A stretch of DNA of 47,216 nt from Streptomyces sp. ADI95-17 (GCF_003846175.1 NZ_ML123047.1:434308-481523), one strand, 5' to 3'. Shown: positions 36,017 through 43,370, counted from the stretch's first letter. A program made the numbers and translations. The notes: generated by a model not told the origin, from the sequence alone.

Positions 36017-36619
36017 CTACCGCGTTGCTCCTCCGGCCAGCCGCAGGCGTTGGGAGCCGCCCCGGGTCAGCGGCATCCCGGTACCGGTCACGAGGTCGTA
36101 CGCCGCAGGGCCGATCCTCATGCCGGAAACCCGCCCACCGTGCGCAGCCTCGACACCGGCCGGACGGGTCGCCGACCGGAGGGCCCGCCAGGCCAGACGC
36201 GTCTGATCGGTCAGGAGCCGATGCCGCTCCGGCCCGACCTCCGGTTCGTTCCAGCGCACCGCGAGACGGCCTGCTTCGAGAGCTTCACCCGCACCGTCCC
36301 GGAACCGGCGCGAGCACAGGAACTGCAGCACGGCGGAGCGCGGAAGATCGGAACGGGAGACAGCTCCCTCGGCCACCAGGACGTCCTCGGGCGCCCCGGC
36401 CCCCTCCGGCAGCAGCAGGAACGCCTGGCGGCCACCGCAGTCCAGGGCCTCCCCGAGCGAGGGGTGCAGATGCACCTGGTGAAGCCCCTTCGGTCCCGGC
36501 TGACTGCACAGCCAGCCGGACCGGGGCAGGACATCACCGATGCGCCGCCCGACGGCCCTCTCGTCCTCGGGCAGCAGCCACACATCGGTCGTTCTCGTAC
36601 GAGAACCGGGAGGCGCCAT
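36017..36619 (-). CDS. Hypothetical protein
   Basis: A 200-residue protein that I do not recognise. It begins MAPPGSRTRTTDVWLLPEDE. The middle reads GLHQVHLHPSLGEALDCGGR and RQAFLLLPEGAG, and it ends in a basic tail (GGSQRLRLAGGATR). The segment ALEAGRLAVRWNEPEVGPER looks structured. No membrane segment or signal peptide is seen. It starts 13 nt after the end of the VOC gene on the same strand, so the two are probably one transcript. Codon bias supports coding. Confidence 0.6.
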   Translation of the reverse strand: MAPPGSRTRTTDVWLLPEDERAVGRRIGDVLPRSGWLCSQPGPKGLHQVHLHPSLGEALDCGGRQAFLLLPEGAGAPEDVLVAEGAVSRSDLPRSAVLQFLCSRRFRDGAGEALEAGRLAVRWNEPEVGPERHRLLTDQTRLAWRALRSATRPAGVEAAHGGRVSGMRIGPAAYDLVTGTGMPLTRGGSQRLRLAGGATR

Positions 36620-36631
36620 GGGCGGAGATGC

Positions 36632-37021
36632 TCAGTCGAGGCAGAACTCGTTGCCCTCGACGTCCTGCATGTTGATGCACGACTCGTTGTCCTCGTCGGC
36701 GTACAGCACGTTCGTGCACACCGCGCCGAGCGCGACCAGCCGATCGCGTTCGGCCTCAAGCACGGCCAGCCGCTCCGCACCCACGAGCCCGGTGCCGGCC
36801 CGCACATCGAGATGCACCCTGTTCTTGGCGACCTTGCCCTCGGGAACCTGCTGGAAATACATGCGCGGGCCCTCACCCGTGGGATCGGTGCACACAGCCC
36901 ATGAACCCTGTCCCTCGGAAGGCAGCGTTACGACGTACCCCAACACCTCGCACCAGAAGCGAGCGACGCGCTCAGTATCCGCGCAGTCGAAGGTGACCTG
37001 GAACTTCTTGACCGATGCCAT
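36632..37021 (-). CDS. VOC (glyoxalase/dioxygenase-like) family protein
   Basis: A 129-residue protein with one pair of beta-alpha-beta modules: KKFQVTFDCADTERVARFWC, then VTLPSEGQGSWAVCTD, NRVHLDVRAG with the metal-type His, and QDVEGNEFCLD, which supplies the Glu. The compact 'glyoxalase-like domain' form is common in Streptomyces. Members include thiol transferases, dioxygenases and antibiotic-binding resistance proteins, so a link to the nearby RiPP locus is possible but unproven. Confidence 0.85.
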   Translation of the reverse strand: MASVKKFQVTFDCADTERVARFWCEVLGYVVTLPSEGQGSWAVCTDPTGEGPRMYFQQVPEGKVAKNRVHLDVRAGTGLVGAERLAVLEAERDRLVALGAVCTNVLYADEDNESCINMQDVEGNEFCLD

Positions 37022-37249
37022 CCGGCCACCCTAACAGCGGGCTTTCACCGAACAATTCCCGGTGAGAATACATCCGTTCGGGCCTGCGGCCGGACAGCCC
37101 TTCGCCGCGTTCTCAGCAGTCTCCCGGAACCGGAAGAGGCAGTTCACAGGCATTACGCCCGAAGAAGCCGACACTCCTCCTTCTGAGCCATGAAAGCTGT
37201 TACTCGTCTGCGAATCGATCCAGCTCCACCCATGTAGAGGAGTGAACCG
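37022..37249. promoter_or_regulatory. Intergenic region between divergent genes
   Basis: A 228-bp region with no convincing gene. It separates the minus-strand VOC gene from the plus-strand peptide/LuxR unit, so it must hold promoters for both. It is visibly more A/T-rich than the core genes to the left. No clear -35/-10 pair was identified. Confidence 0.45.
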
Positions 37250-37393
37250 ATGATGCCCAAGAAGATCGCCGAGGCCATGGCTCTTGTCGCTCTCACCGGC
37301 GCACCAGTGGCAGTAAGTCGGTCGGACCCCTCAGCCCCAAGCACGACCGAGGCTGCCGCCTCGAACAACGAACCGGCAACGGGGTGGGAGTGA
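37250..37393 (+). CDS. 47-residue peptide upstream of the LuxR regulator
   Basis: A short gene with a good ribosome-binding site (GAGGAG, 7 nt before ATG). The product begins MMPKKIAEAMALVALTGAPV, a basic then hydrophobic stretch like a signal segment. It continues as a Ser/Thr/Ala/Pro-rich polar tail and ends NNEPATGWE. The stop TGA overlaps the ATG of a 20-codon ORF, and the LuxR-type regulator follows 70 bp later. It may be exported and act as a peptide signal or a RiPP precursor, but no family is recognised. Confidence 0.6.
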   Translation: MMPKKIAEAMALVALTGAPVAVSRSDPSAPSTTEAAASNNEPATGWE

Positions 37394-37455
37394 TGGCACC
37401 GGCCGTGTCCCAGAGTGCGTCCCGCCAACCAGGCCAGATCAGCGAGCGGGGCTGA
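37393..37455 (+). CDS. 20-codon ORF coupled to the 47-aa peptide
   Basis: Starts with the ATG in TGATG at the end of the peptide gene and encodes a 20-residue Ser/Gln-rich peptide ending ISERG, then TGA 8 nt before the LuxR start. It may only serve to couple translation. There is no homology evidence. Confidence 0.25.
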   Translation: MAPAVSQSASRQPGQISERG

Positions 37456-37462
37456 GGAAGCG

Positions 37463-38047
37463 ATGTACCGAATTGGGTTACTGCACAGTCATCCCCTGAT
37501 TGCCTGGGCCGTGGACCGGGCACTGGCCACCGCCCCCGATCTCTCGGTCAGCCTGCTCGATGTGAACGCTGCTGCCCCGGACTCCTCGCACGACGGTGCG
37601 TACGATGTACTGATCACCGATCACATACCCAACTCCGGTGACCGGACAGCGGACTTTAAGGCTCCCAAGGCATCCTGCGTTCTTGTGATGACGCCGTTGC
37701 CCGAGAGGATCGCAGCCGAGACGTTCGGTGCCGATGGCTACGTCAGCGAGTTCAGCTCACCAAGCGAACTGGTTCGAGCAGTCCATCAAGCGGCCGTAGC
37801 GGGGAAGCTGCCTCTGGACCCCGAGGCCGCCAAGGATTCAGCGAACGAACGCCCCGATTTGTCCAAGCGGGAGCAGCAGGTACTCGGCTTCATCGGAGAT
37901 GGACTGACACACGCACAAGTAGCCAGGCGGCTCGGACTCAGCCAGCACACCGTCGACACCTACGTAAAACGAATCCGGCGCAAATTGAGGGTGGGGAACA
38001 AAGCCGAACTCGCCAGGGCGGCGTTGGCCATGTGCTGGGCGGCCTGA
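37463..38047 (+). CDS. LuxR/NarL-family orphan regulator with degenerate receiver
   Basis: A 194-residue regulator with AGGAAG before the ATG. The N-terminal receiver-like domain keeps an Asp at the phospho-acceptor position (D53 in VLITDHIP). The acidic metal-binding pair is replaced (LLHSHPLIA), and the conserved Lys of the usual G-Y-x-x-K is replaced in GADGYVSEFSS. It is thus probably not phosphorylated normally. The C-terminal LuxR helix-turn-helix is clear: LSKREQQVLGFIGDGLTHAQ and VARRLGLSQHTVDTYVKRIR. Codon 6 is TTA, the bldA-dependent leucine codon. No kinase gene is nearby. It probably controls the RiPP locus. Confidence 0.85.
   Translation: MYRIGLLHSHPLIAWAVDRALATAPDLSVSLLDVNAAAPDSSHDGAYDVLITDHIPNSGDRTADFKAPKASCVLVMTPLPERIAAETFGADGYVSEFSSPSELVRAVHQAAVAGKLPLDPEAAKDSANERPDLSKREQQVLGFIGDGLTHAQVARRLGLSQHTVDTYVKRIRRKLRVGNKAELARAALAMCWAA
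37478..37480 (+). promoter_or_regulatory. TTA (bldA) codon 6 of the LuxR gene
   Basis: Reading atg-tac-cga-att-ggg-tta, codon 6 is TTA. In Streptomyces it is read only by the bldA tRNA, which ties the regulator to development. Confidence 0.85.
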
Positions 38048-38090
38048 GGGCTGTCCGGCCGATCACGACGCGACACGACCCAGCAGTCCA

Positions 38091-39725
38091 TCAGGGGCCG
38101 CTGAGCTCGGTGACCTCGACCGTCGTGTCGATGCGTACCGACTCGGCGAGCCTCCGATCATGGGTGACCAGCAGAAGGGAGCCCGAGAAGCTGTCCAACG
38201 CCTGCTCCAGCTGTTGAACCGCCTCGATGTCCAGATGGTTCGTCGGCTCGTCCAGGATCAGGCAGTTGACCCCTCTAGCCTGGAGCAGTGCCAGACCCGC
38301 GCGAGTCCGCTCCCCCGGCGACAACGTCCGTGCCACACGCAACGCTGCCTCCCCGCCCAGACGAAATTTGGCCAGCAGGGTCCGGGCCTCAGTCACGTCG
38401 AGGCCGGTCTTCGACCTCAGCACGTCGACCACGGGCCGACTGGTGTCGAACAGTCGCCTGGTCTGGTCGATCTCCCCGACCACCACACCGGCGCCGGCCC
38501 ATTGCGTACCGCTTTCAAGAGGCATCCGGCCGAGCAGACATTCCAACAAGGTCGTCTTTCCCGAGCCGTTCGGGCCAGAGATCCGGATCCGCTCACCCCA
38601 GCCCACCTCAAGGTCGATCGGCCCGAGAGTGAACGCCCCCCGGCGTACCACGGCTGCCCGCAGGGCAAGGGACACACCTCCCGTCCCCGCCGTCTCCGCG
38701 ATCGAGAATCTCAGTTGCCAGGGTTCCCGTACCTGCTCGGGAGCCTGCCGGTCGAGTCGTTCGACCGCGCGGTCCGCTTTCGCCGCGGCCGCACCGGTCT
38801 GCTGGGCCCCTGCGACACGTGATGCCTTGCGGAACTTGTCCCCGTCAGGCTGACGGCGCGGATTCATCGCCCGTTGCGTACCTTCCCGGGACCACTGGCG
38901 GTGGGTTCGCGCCGTGTCGACGAGACGGCTACGGGTCGCCTCATGCGCGCTGTACGCGTCGATGGCACGCCGACGGGCCAGCGCCCGCTCCGCTACGAAG
39001 GCGTCCCAGCCCCCGCTGTACTCCGTGCCCCGGCGCGTGAACTCGTCCAGCTCGATGATGCGGTTCACCGTCGCCGAGAGGAACGCACGGTCATGGCTGA
39101 CCAAGGCGATTCCGGCCCGTGCCGTGCGCACATGGTGCTCCAGACGGTCCAGGCCGTCGTTGTCCAGGTCATTGGTCGGTTCATCGAGGAGAAGGACATC
39201 CGGCTGCGCCAGTAGCACCGCCGCCAAGGCCAAGCGGGCCCGCTGTCCGCCGGACAGACCGGCTGTGTCCCGCCTGTCCGGATCCAGGCCCAGATCGGAG
39301 GCGACCAGCGTGGCCCGCTCCGGGAGATCCGCGCCTCCCAGCGAGAGCCAGGTCTCCCAGGCATCCGCGTAGGCGTCGCCCGCCTGAGGCTCCTCGCGCT
39401 CAAGAGCAATGGTGGCCTTGTCGAGCGCTGCCTGTGCCGCGGTCACTCCGGTCCTGCGGGCCAGATACTCCGCCGTACTCTCGCCGACGAGCACATCGGC
39501 CTCCTGTGCCAGCCTGATCACTGTGGTCGTCCGTGGCGCGCGGACAACCGTTCCGCCCTCCGGGGTCAGTTCGCCGGAGAGGACCTTGAGCAGGGTCGAC
39601 TTCCCCGTACCGTTGGGCGCCACGATGCCCACCCGGTCTCCCCTGCCGAGGGAGAGGCTCACGCCACCGAGCACGGTGACGCCGCCGAAGGCCAGTTCCA
39701 CACCCCGGCAGTCGATTCGAGTCAT
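38091..39725 (-). CDS. ABC-F family ATPase (ribosome-protection type)
   Basis: A 544-residue cytoplasmic protein with two ATPase domains and no membrane segments. Domain 1: Walker A APNGTGKST, signature LSGGQRARLALA, Walker B LLLDEPTNDLD. Domain 2: Walker A GPNGSGKTT, signature LSPGERTRAGLA, Walker B LILDEPTNHLD. The linker between them (about 250-330, basic, YSAHEATRSRLVDTARTHRQ) is the part that enters the ribosomal E site in antibiotic-resistance ABC-F proteins such as those of macrolide producers (TylC, OleB, SrmB). Its place at the end of the exporter/biosynthesis strand suggests self-resistance. It could instead be a housekeeping ABC-F. Confidence 0.92.
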   Translation of the reverse strand: MTRIDCRGVELAFGGVTVLGGVSLSLGRGDRVGIVAPNGTGKSTLLKVLSGELTPEGGTVVRAPRTTTVIRLAQEADVLVGESTAEYLARRTGVTAAQAALDKATIALEREEPQAGDAYADAWETWLSLGGADLPERATLVASDLGLDPDRRDTAGLSGGQRARLALAAVLLAQPDVLLLDEPTNDLDNDGLDRLEHHVRTARAGIALVSHDRAFLSATVNRIIELDEFTRRGTEYSGGWDAFVAERALARRRAIDAYSAHEATRSRLVDTARTHRQWSREGTQRAMNPRRQPDGDKFRKASRVAGAQQTGAAAAKADRAVERLDRQAPEQVREPWQLRFSIAETAGTGGVSLALRAAVVRRGAFTLGPIDLEVGWGERIRISGPNGSGKTTLLECLLGRMPLESGTQWAGAGVVVGEIDQTRRLFDTSRPVVDVLRSKTGLDVTEARTLLAKFRLGGEAALRVARTLSPGERTRAGLALLQARGVNCLILDEPTNHLDIEAVQQLEQALDSFSGSLLLVTHDRRLAESVRIDTTVEVTELSGP

Positions 39726-39776
39726 GCGACAGCCTCTCCTTGTCAGTTCCGAGCCAGTTCCGATTGCCGGTCCGAG

Positions 39777-41051
39777 TCAGTTCCCAACAGTGCTCTCGAC
39801 AACTGCGGAGCTCTTGCGGGTGCGGGTGCGGGTGGCGAACTGGGCCGTGCCCGGGACGGCGAGCGCTCCATAGGTGGACACCAGCAGCACGACGGCGGCC
39901 AGGGTGGCGAAGGGCACCACTCCGATGAACTGGACGAGCAACGGGGTCACGGCGAGCGCGATGGGCTGGAGACCGAAACTGGCCAGCCCCTCCAGAGCGA
40001 AGACCCGGCCCTGGACCTGCTCCGGGAACTCGCGCTGGAGCGAGCTGTACCAGAGGACCATGAAGCAGCCGACACCGGCGGAACCGGCGGCACCAGCGGC
40101 GCAGAACATCCACAACGGTACGTCGACAGCGAGGCATACCGGCGTCAGCAAGCACGGAGCCAGTGCGTTCATGGCCCACAGTCCTGGACGGCCGGAGGAA
40201 ACCCTGCCGCCCAGCAACGAGCCGATCACCGAGCCCGCGAGAGTGGCGGCGCTGACCCATCCGAAAGCGGATATGCCGTACCGGGCCTGGCTGACCATCG
40301 GCACCAGGATGTAGTTCGGGCCGAAGAGGAAGAACACCTGCACGGTGCCCTGCAGCATCAAGACCGATACCCAGGGCCTGCGACGGACCTCGACGAGGCC
40401 CTCCCGGGCCTCGGCCAGCACCCCCCGCAGCCCGCCCGGCTCATCGGTCTGCGAATCGCCAGCGGTCCGCACGGGCGGCAGACGTAGCCAGACCAGCGTG
40501 ACCAGGCTCACCACGAACGTGGCGACGTCCACCAGAAGGGTCTTCGGCGGCGAGATCCCGGCGAGCATGATTCCTGCCAGCAGGGCCCCGGCCATCGAGC
40601 CGACCCGCTTGGTGGACACGTCCAGGGCGTACGCCTGCTGGCGCAGGTCCTCCGGCACCACCTGCGTGAGGGCCGCACGATGAGCGGGCTCGTACAGCGC
40701 CGCGCCCGCTCCGGTGATCGCCGCGGCGACCAGCAGCAGCGCGAGCGGCCCCTGCGAGGCGAAGAAGAAGAAGCCGACGATCCCGGCCAGGCGGAGGACA
40801 TCCGCGACGGCCATCACGAAGCTGCGGGAGTATCTGTCGGCGACCACCCCGCCAGCCAGCAACAGGACGCCCATGACGGCGGACTCCACGGCCAGCAGCA
40901 GACCGAAGGTGCCCGGACCGCGGTCCGGCACCACCAGGGCCGCGAGTACCACGACGGTGAGCTGGTTGCCCACCGTGCTGGTCACCTGCCCCAGCCAGAA
41001 GGCCAGGTATCGCCGACTACGTAACAGAGCGCGCATTTCAGGTTGCGACAT
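39777..41051 (-). CDS. MFS exporter (EntS/MFS_3-like)
   Basis: A 424-residue, 12-segment transporter. MRALLRSRRYLAFWLGQVTS leads into segment one, with the loop motif VVADRYSRSFVMAVADVLRL and the cytoplasmic loop PPVRTAGDSQTDEPGGLRGV. The group exports siderophores, macrolides and other natural products. The ATG at 41051 has GAGAAAG upstream; the GTG at 41063 has none. Codon 10 is TTA (41024-41022), implying bldA control. The gene starts 42 bp after the SagB-YcaO stop on the same strand, so it is probably the exporter for the product. Confidence 0.9.
   Translation of the reverse strand: MSQPEMRALLRSRRYLAFWLGQVTSTVGNQLTVVVLAALVVPDRGPGTFGLLLAVESAVMGVLLLAGGVVADRYSRSFVMAVADVLRLAGIVGFFFFASQGPLALLLVAAAITGAGAALYEPAHRAALTQVVPEDLRQQAYALDVSTKRVGSMAGALLAGIMLAGISPPKTLLVDVATFVVSLVTLVWLRLPPVRTAGDSQTDEPGGLRGVLAEAREGLVEVRRRPWVSVLMLQGTVQVFFLFGPNYILVPMVSQARYGISAFGWVSAATLAGSVIGSLLGGRVSSGRPGLWAMNALAPCLLTPVCLAVDVPLWMFCAAGAAGSAGVGCFMVLWYSSLQREFPEQVQGRVFALEGLASFGLQPIALAVTPLLVQFIGVVPFATLAAVVLLVSTYGALAVPGTAQFATRTRTRKSSAVVESTVGN
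41022..41024 (-). promoter_or_regulatory. TTA (bldA) codon 10 of the MFS gene
   Basis: In frame: atg-tcg-caa-cct-gaa-atg, then cgc-gct-ctg-tta. A TTA so near the start makes exporter synthesis depend on the bldA tRNA. Confidence 0.85.
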
Positions 41052-41093
41052 CGTCTTTCTCACCAGGTTGGAAGGAGAGCGGGGCTACGGCCA

Positions 41094-42956
41094 TCACCCC
41101 AGGGGATGCGGCCACCGTGCGTCGACATCGAGTTCGGGTCCCAACACCTCGGCCGCACGGCTTCGGAAGGCCGGCGACGCGGTACCGAAGTCGACGACGA
41201 GCAACCGTTCGGATGTGGCCCGGACAATCTTCCATCGCCGTTCGTCCGGCCCTTCCGCCGAGAGGTCCTCGACAGTGATCGCCGACCTCAGGGCCTCGAC
41301 GCCCGTGCTGCCGGATCGCAGGGGGCGTGAGGACCCGGCGTTGAGCAGGAATCGCGTCAGGTCCACCGGCACCCGTCGGTGTGCGAACCATGCCTCGTGC
41401 TCCCATGGTTGACTCAACGTACCGGTGACGGGGTTCGCCTCGGTGAAGACCGAAGTCTTTCGCAACACCAAGCGGTGCACCAGCGCTTTGGCGATCTCCC
41501 GCAATGCCCTGGCCGCAGCCTCGGGCTCGTCGGCGCCGGCACCGGAAGACGTGATGATTCCTCCGTGTCCCTCGGCATGGACCACGGCCATCACCGCTGG
41601 AACAGCGTGGACCGGGTCAGCGATGTCCAGCAGGCGCAGCTGAACACCCCCGGACCGGCAAAGGGACAGAACCGCCTCGGTGAGCGGGCTGTTCGGCGGG
41701 TGAAGTGCCGGTGGCGTCTCCTGCGCGAGCCAGGTACGCAGGAAGCAGTGCCGCTCGTACAACTCGTACATCGCCGCATCGGCGGCTGCCGTGTAGCGGG
41801 TGTGCGCCGCCATGCCGTTGCTGTTGCCGAGTCGACGCCGAGAACTCATGAGAGCAAGCCGTTCGGCGAGCTCACCCTTGGCTCGAAGGCGCGCGCCGTC
41901 AGCGCTGGTATCGACCCCGAAGCCGCATTCCCGGCCGCCATCGGCCTTCGGCCCGTAGGCATTGGCGTAATACAGGGACTGCCCGTTGACCAGGACGCAC
42001 TTGAGCTCTTCGGCCTTGACCCAGTCGGTGGCGGAGGATCCGCTGTCCGCGGGAACCGCACCCACGGCATAGAGGGGTACGGTGCCTTCGCCCAGGCCGA
42101 GATGGCGTGCCACCGCGCGGTCGTCGAAGCCGCCGAAAGGCCGACAGTCGATACCGGCGGCGCCCAGTACCTGGATCAGCGCCTGCGCGGCATGGCCGGC
42201 TTCGATCAAGGCGTACCGGTACCCGCGAGGGCCGTACTTGGCTGTGGCATCGGCCAGATCCGCCACGAGCCAGAACCTCGTCGCCACGGAGGCGAGAGTC
42301 GGATCCAGTCCCAACTCATCGGTACGGGAGGCGGCTTGGCGCGAGACGAGTCGAGCCGACGAGGGGTCGAGCGCGATCAACTCGCCTCCGGTACCGGCTG
42401 TACCACTTTGCTCGGCGACCAGGTGTACGGGGTAGAGGGCGCCGGCGGACGGGTAGAGCCGACTATCCGGATCGTGCAGGGTCTGCATGACGGACCAGAG
42501 CCGGCCCGGGGCCACCGCCTTCGCACGAGGGCCGTCAAAAGGATCGAAGCTCGGCGTACGACGCAGCGGAAGCGGCAGATCGAGGCCGTCGGAGACGCCA
42601 CCGGCAAGGAAGCGCTTTGCCCGACCGCGCACTTGATACTGCGTCAGCTGCTCGGGTGTGTAAGCAAGACCGCGATTGATCGGAACCGATGATTCGGCAT
42701 GCATGCGCAGGGCCTGCAGGTGCGCCGCATGGGCACCTCGCGTGACCAGGCCGTGCCCGCTCAGGGACAGGGCGACGTCTTGGGGAATCTCGCTCGCCGA
42801 TACCGGTTTCTCGGTCATCTCCAGCAGACGGCTTCGGAGCTCCGGATCCGGAACGCGGACTCTCATCCGAAGTTCCGGCGAACGGAATGTAATCAGCGCG
42901 TCCTCGGCAGAAACCGAAACACCGGGCGAGTACTCGAACCATCCATCCTGGTCCAT
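41094..42956 (-). CDS. SagB-type dehydrogenase fused to YcaO cyclodehydratase
   Basis: A 620-residue predicted RiPP-modifying enzyme. Residues 1-75 are a small domain possibly acting as a leader-recognition element. About 95-305 is a SagB/nitroreductase-like FMN domain: SRLYPSAGALYPVHLV, then KYGPRGYRYALIEAGHAAQA and AGIDCRPFGGFDD. From 315 to 620 is a YcaO domain with the ATP-binding glutamate patterns TSADGARLRAKGELAERLAL, NSNGMAAHTRYTAAADAAMY, ELYERHCFLRTWL and EPEAAARALREIAKAL, ending WPHPLG (a reduced form of the TOMM P-x-P tail). YcaO would cyclise Cys/Ser to azolines and the SagB part would oxidise them. The start at 42956 has GGAGGG upstream; longer in-frame reading runs through the precursor in another frame and is not coding. 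Confidence 0.88.
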   Translation of the reverse strand: MDQDGWFEYSPGVSVSAEDALITFRSPELRMRVRVPDPELRSRLLEMTEKPVSASEIPQDVALSLSGHGLVTRGAHAAHLQALRMHAESSVPINRGLAYTPEQLTQYQVRGRAKRFLAGGVSDGLDLPLPLRRTPSFDPFDGPRAKAVAPGRLWSVMQTLHDPDSRLYPSAGALYPVHLVAEQSGTAGTGGELIALDPSSARLVSRQAASRTDELGLDPTLASVATRFWLVADLADATAKYGPRGYRYALIEAGHAAQALIQVLGAAGIDCRPFGGFDDRAVARHLGLGEGTVPLYAVGAVPADSGSSATDWVKAEELKCVLVNGQSLYYANAYGPKADGGRECGFGVDTSADGARLRAKGELAERLALMSSRRRLGNSNGMAAHTRYTAAADAAMYELYERHCFLRTWLAQETPPALHPPNSPLTEAVLSLCRSGGVQLRLLDIADPVHAVPAVMAVVHAEGHGGIITSSGAGADEPEAAARALREIAKALVHRLVLRKTSVFTEANPVTGTLSQPWEHEAWFAHRRVPVDLTRFLLNAGSSRPLRSGSTGVEALRSAITVEDLSAEGPDERRWKIVRATSERLLVVDFGTASPAFRSRAAEVLGPELDVDARWPHPLG

Positions 42957-42999
42957 GAGGGCACCCTCCGGATTTTGCAGTAGTGGTGTATCCACGGGG

Positions 43000-43035
43000 C
43001 CCGCTGCGGCGCCAGAGTTCTGGTGCCGCAGCGGG
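43000..43035 (-). terminator. Attenuator-like hairpin between precursor and SagB-YcaO genes
   Basis: A 15-bp inverted repeat (43000-43014 and 43021-43035, one G-T mismatch, loop 6 nt) in the 97-bp gap. It starts 19 nt after the precursor stop. Such partial terminators let precursor mRNA exceed enzyme mRNA in RiPP operons. Confidence 0.65.
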
Positions 43036-43053
43036 CAGAGCCCGTTTCTCGAA

Positions 43054-43158
43054 TTACTGGCAGCGAGAGTTGGCCGGGAGCAGGTACTCGGCGTCGAACT
43101 CCTCGATCTCCTCGATGATGATCTCGGTGTTCGAGTTCTCGTTGACCTTCGGCTCCAT
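43054..43158 (-). CDS. Candidate RiPP precursor peptide, 34 residues
   Basis: A short gene with a near-ideal AGGAGG 6 nt before its ATG. The peptide starts MEPKVNENSNTE, continues with a very acidic stretch (IIIEEIEEFDAEY) typical of a leader read by modifying enzymes, and ends LLPANSRCQ. The only Cys is the penultimate residue and the only Ser in the C-terminal part is three residues before it, so the core is probably the last 6-8 residues. It is the first gene of the minus-strand unit with SagB-YcaO, MFS and ABC-F, and divergent from the MBL and MNIO genes. No known precursor family is recognised. Confidence 0.75.
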   Translation of the reverse strand: MEPKVNENSNTEIIIEEIEEFDAEYLLPANSRCQ

Positions 43159-43184
43159 GATTTTCCTCCTATTGATGGAGAACG

Positions 43185-43226
43185 ATCCCGACCGGGGTTC
43201 CCGGCGGGATTCCGGTACGAACCGGA
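43185..43226. promoter_or_regulatory. Inverted repeats in the divergent RiPP promoter
   Basis: Two adjacent dyads. tccggt-acga-accgga (43211-43226) is a perfect 6-4-6 inverted repeat. atcccgaccgg/ccggcgggat (43185-43210) is a one-bulge inverted repeat. They lie 27-68 nt upstream of the precursor start and 145-186 nt upstream of the MBL start. They are candidate operators for the LuxR-type regulator or another factor. Confidence 0.45.
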
Positions 43227-43241
43227 TGGCATGACTTGACC

Positions 43242-43367
43242 ATGCCCGACAGTCCTCGGTCAACAGATTCAGACGTCTTCGGCTGTACCCGGATCAGGGG
43301 ACTGGTGGGCCTTGATATCGCGGTCGACAATGGTCTGGAAACTGCCGATTCCGAGGGCAAGAGGTGA
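43242..43367 (+). CDS. 41-codon ORF immediately upstream of the MBL gene
   Basis: An ATG-started frame that begins MPDSPRSTDSDVFGCTRIRG, continues LVGLDIAVDNGLETADSEGK and stops at TGA 3 nt before the MBL ATG (the stop lies within its ribosome-binding region). It has one Cys. Its third-position bias is weaker than that of the real genes around it, and its own ribosome-binding site is poor. It could be a second small peptide, a translational coupler, or chance. Confidence 0.3.
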   Translation: MPDSPRSTDSDVFGCTRIRGLVGLDIAVDNGLETADSEGKR

Positions 43368-43370
43368 ACC

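Noticed and set aside
34593..38066. Idea that the IS30 element and LuxR segment form a composite transposon or integrative element
   Set aside because: Only one IS copy, no integrase or second IS, and the 15-bp repeat is too weak alone.
42957..43232. N-terminal extension of the SagB-YcaO protein through the precursor region
   Set aside because: The extension is Arg/Ser-rich, overlaps the precursor in another frame, and the ATG at 42956 has a good ribosome-binding site.
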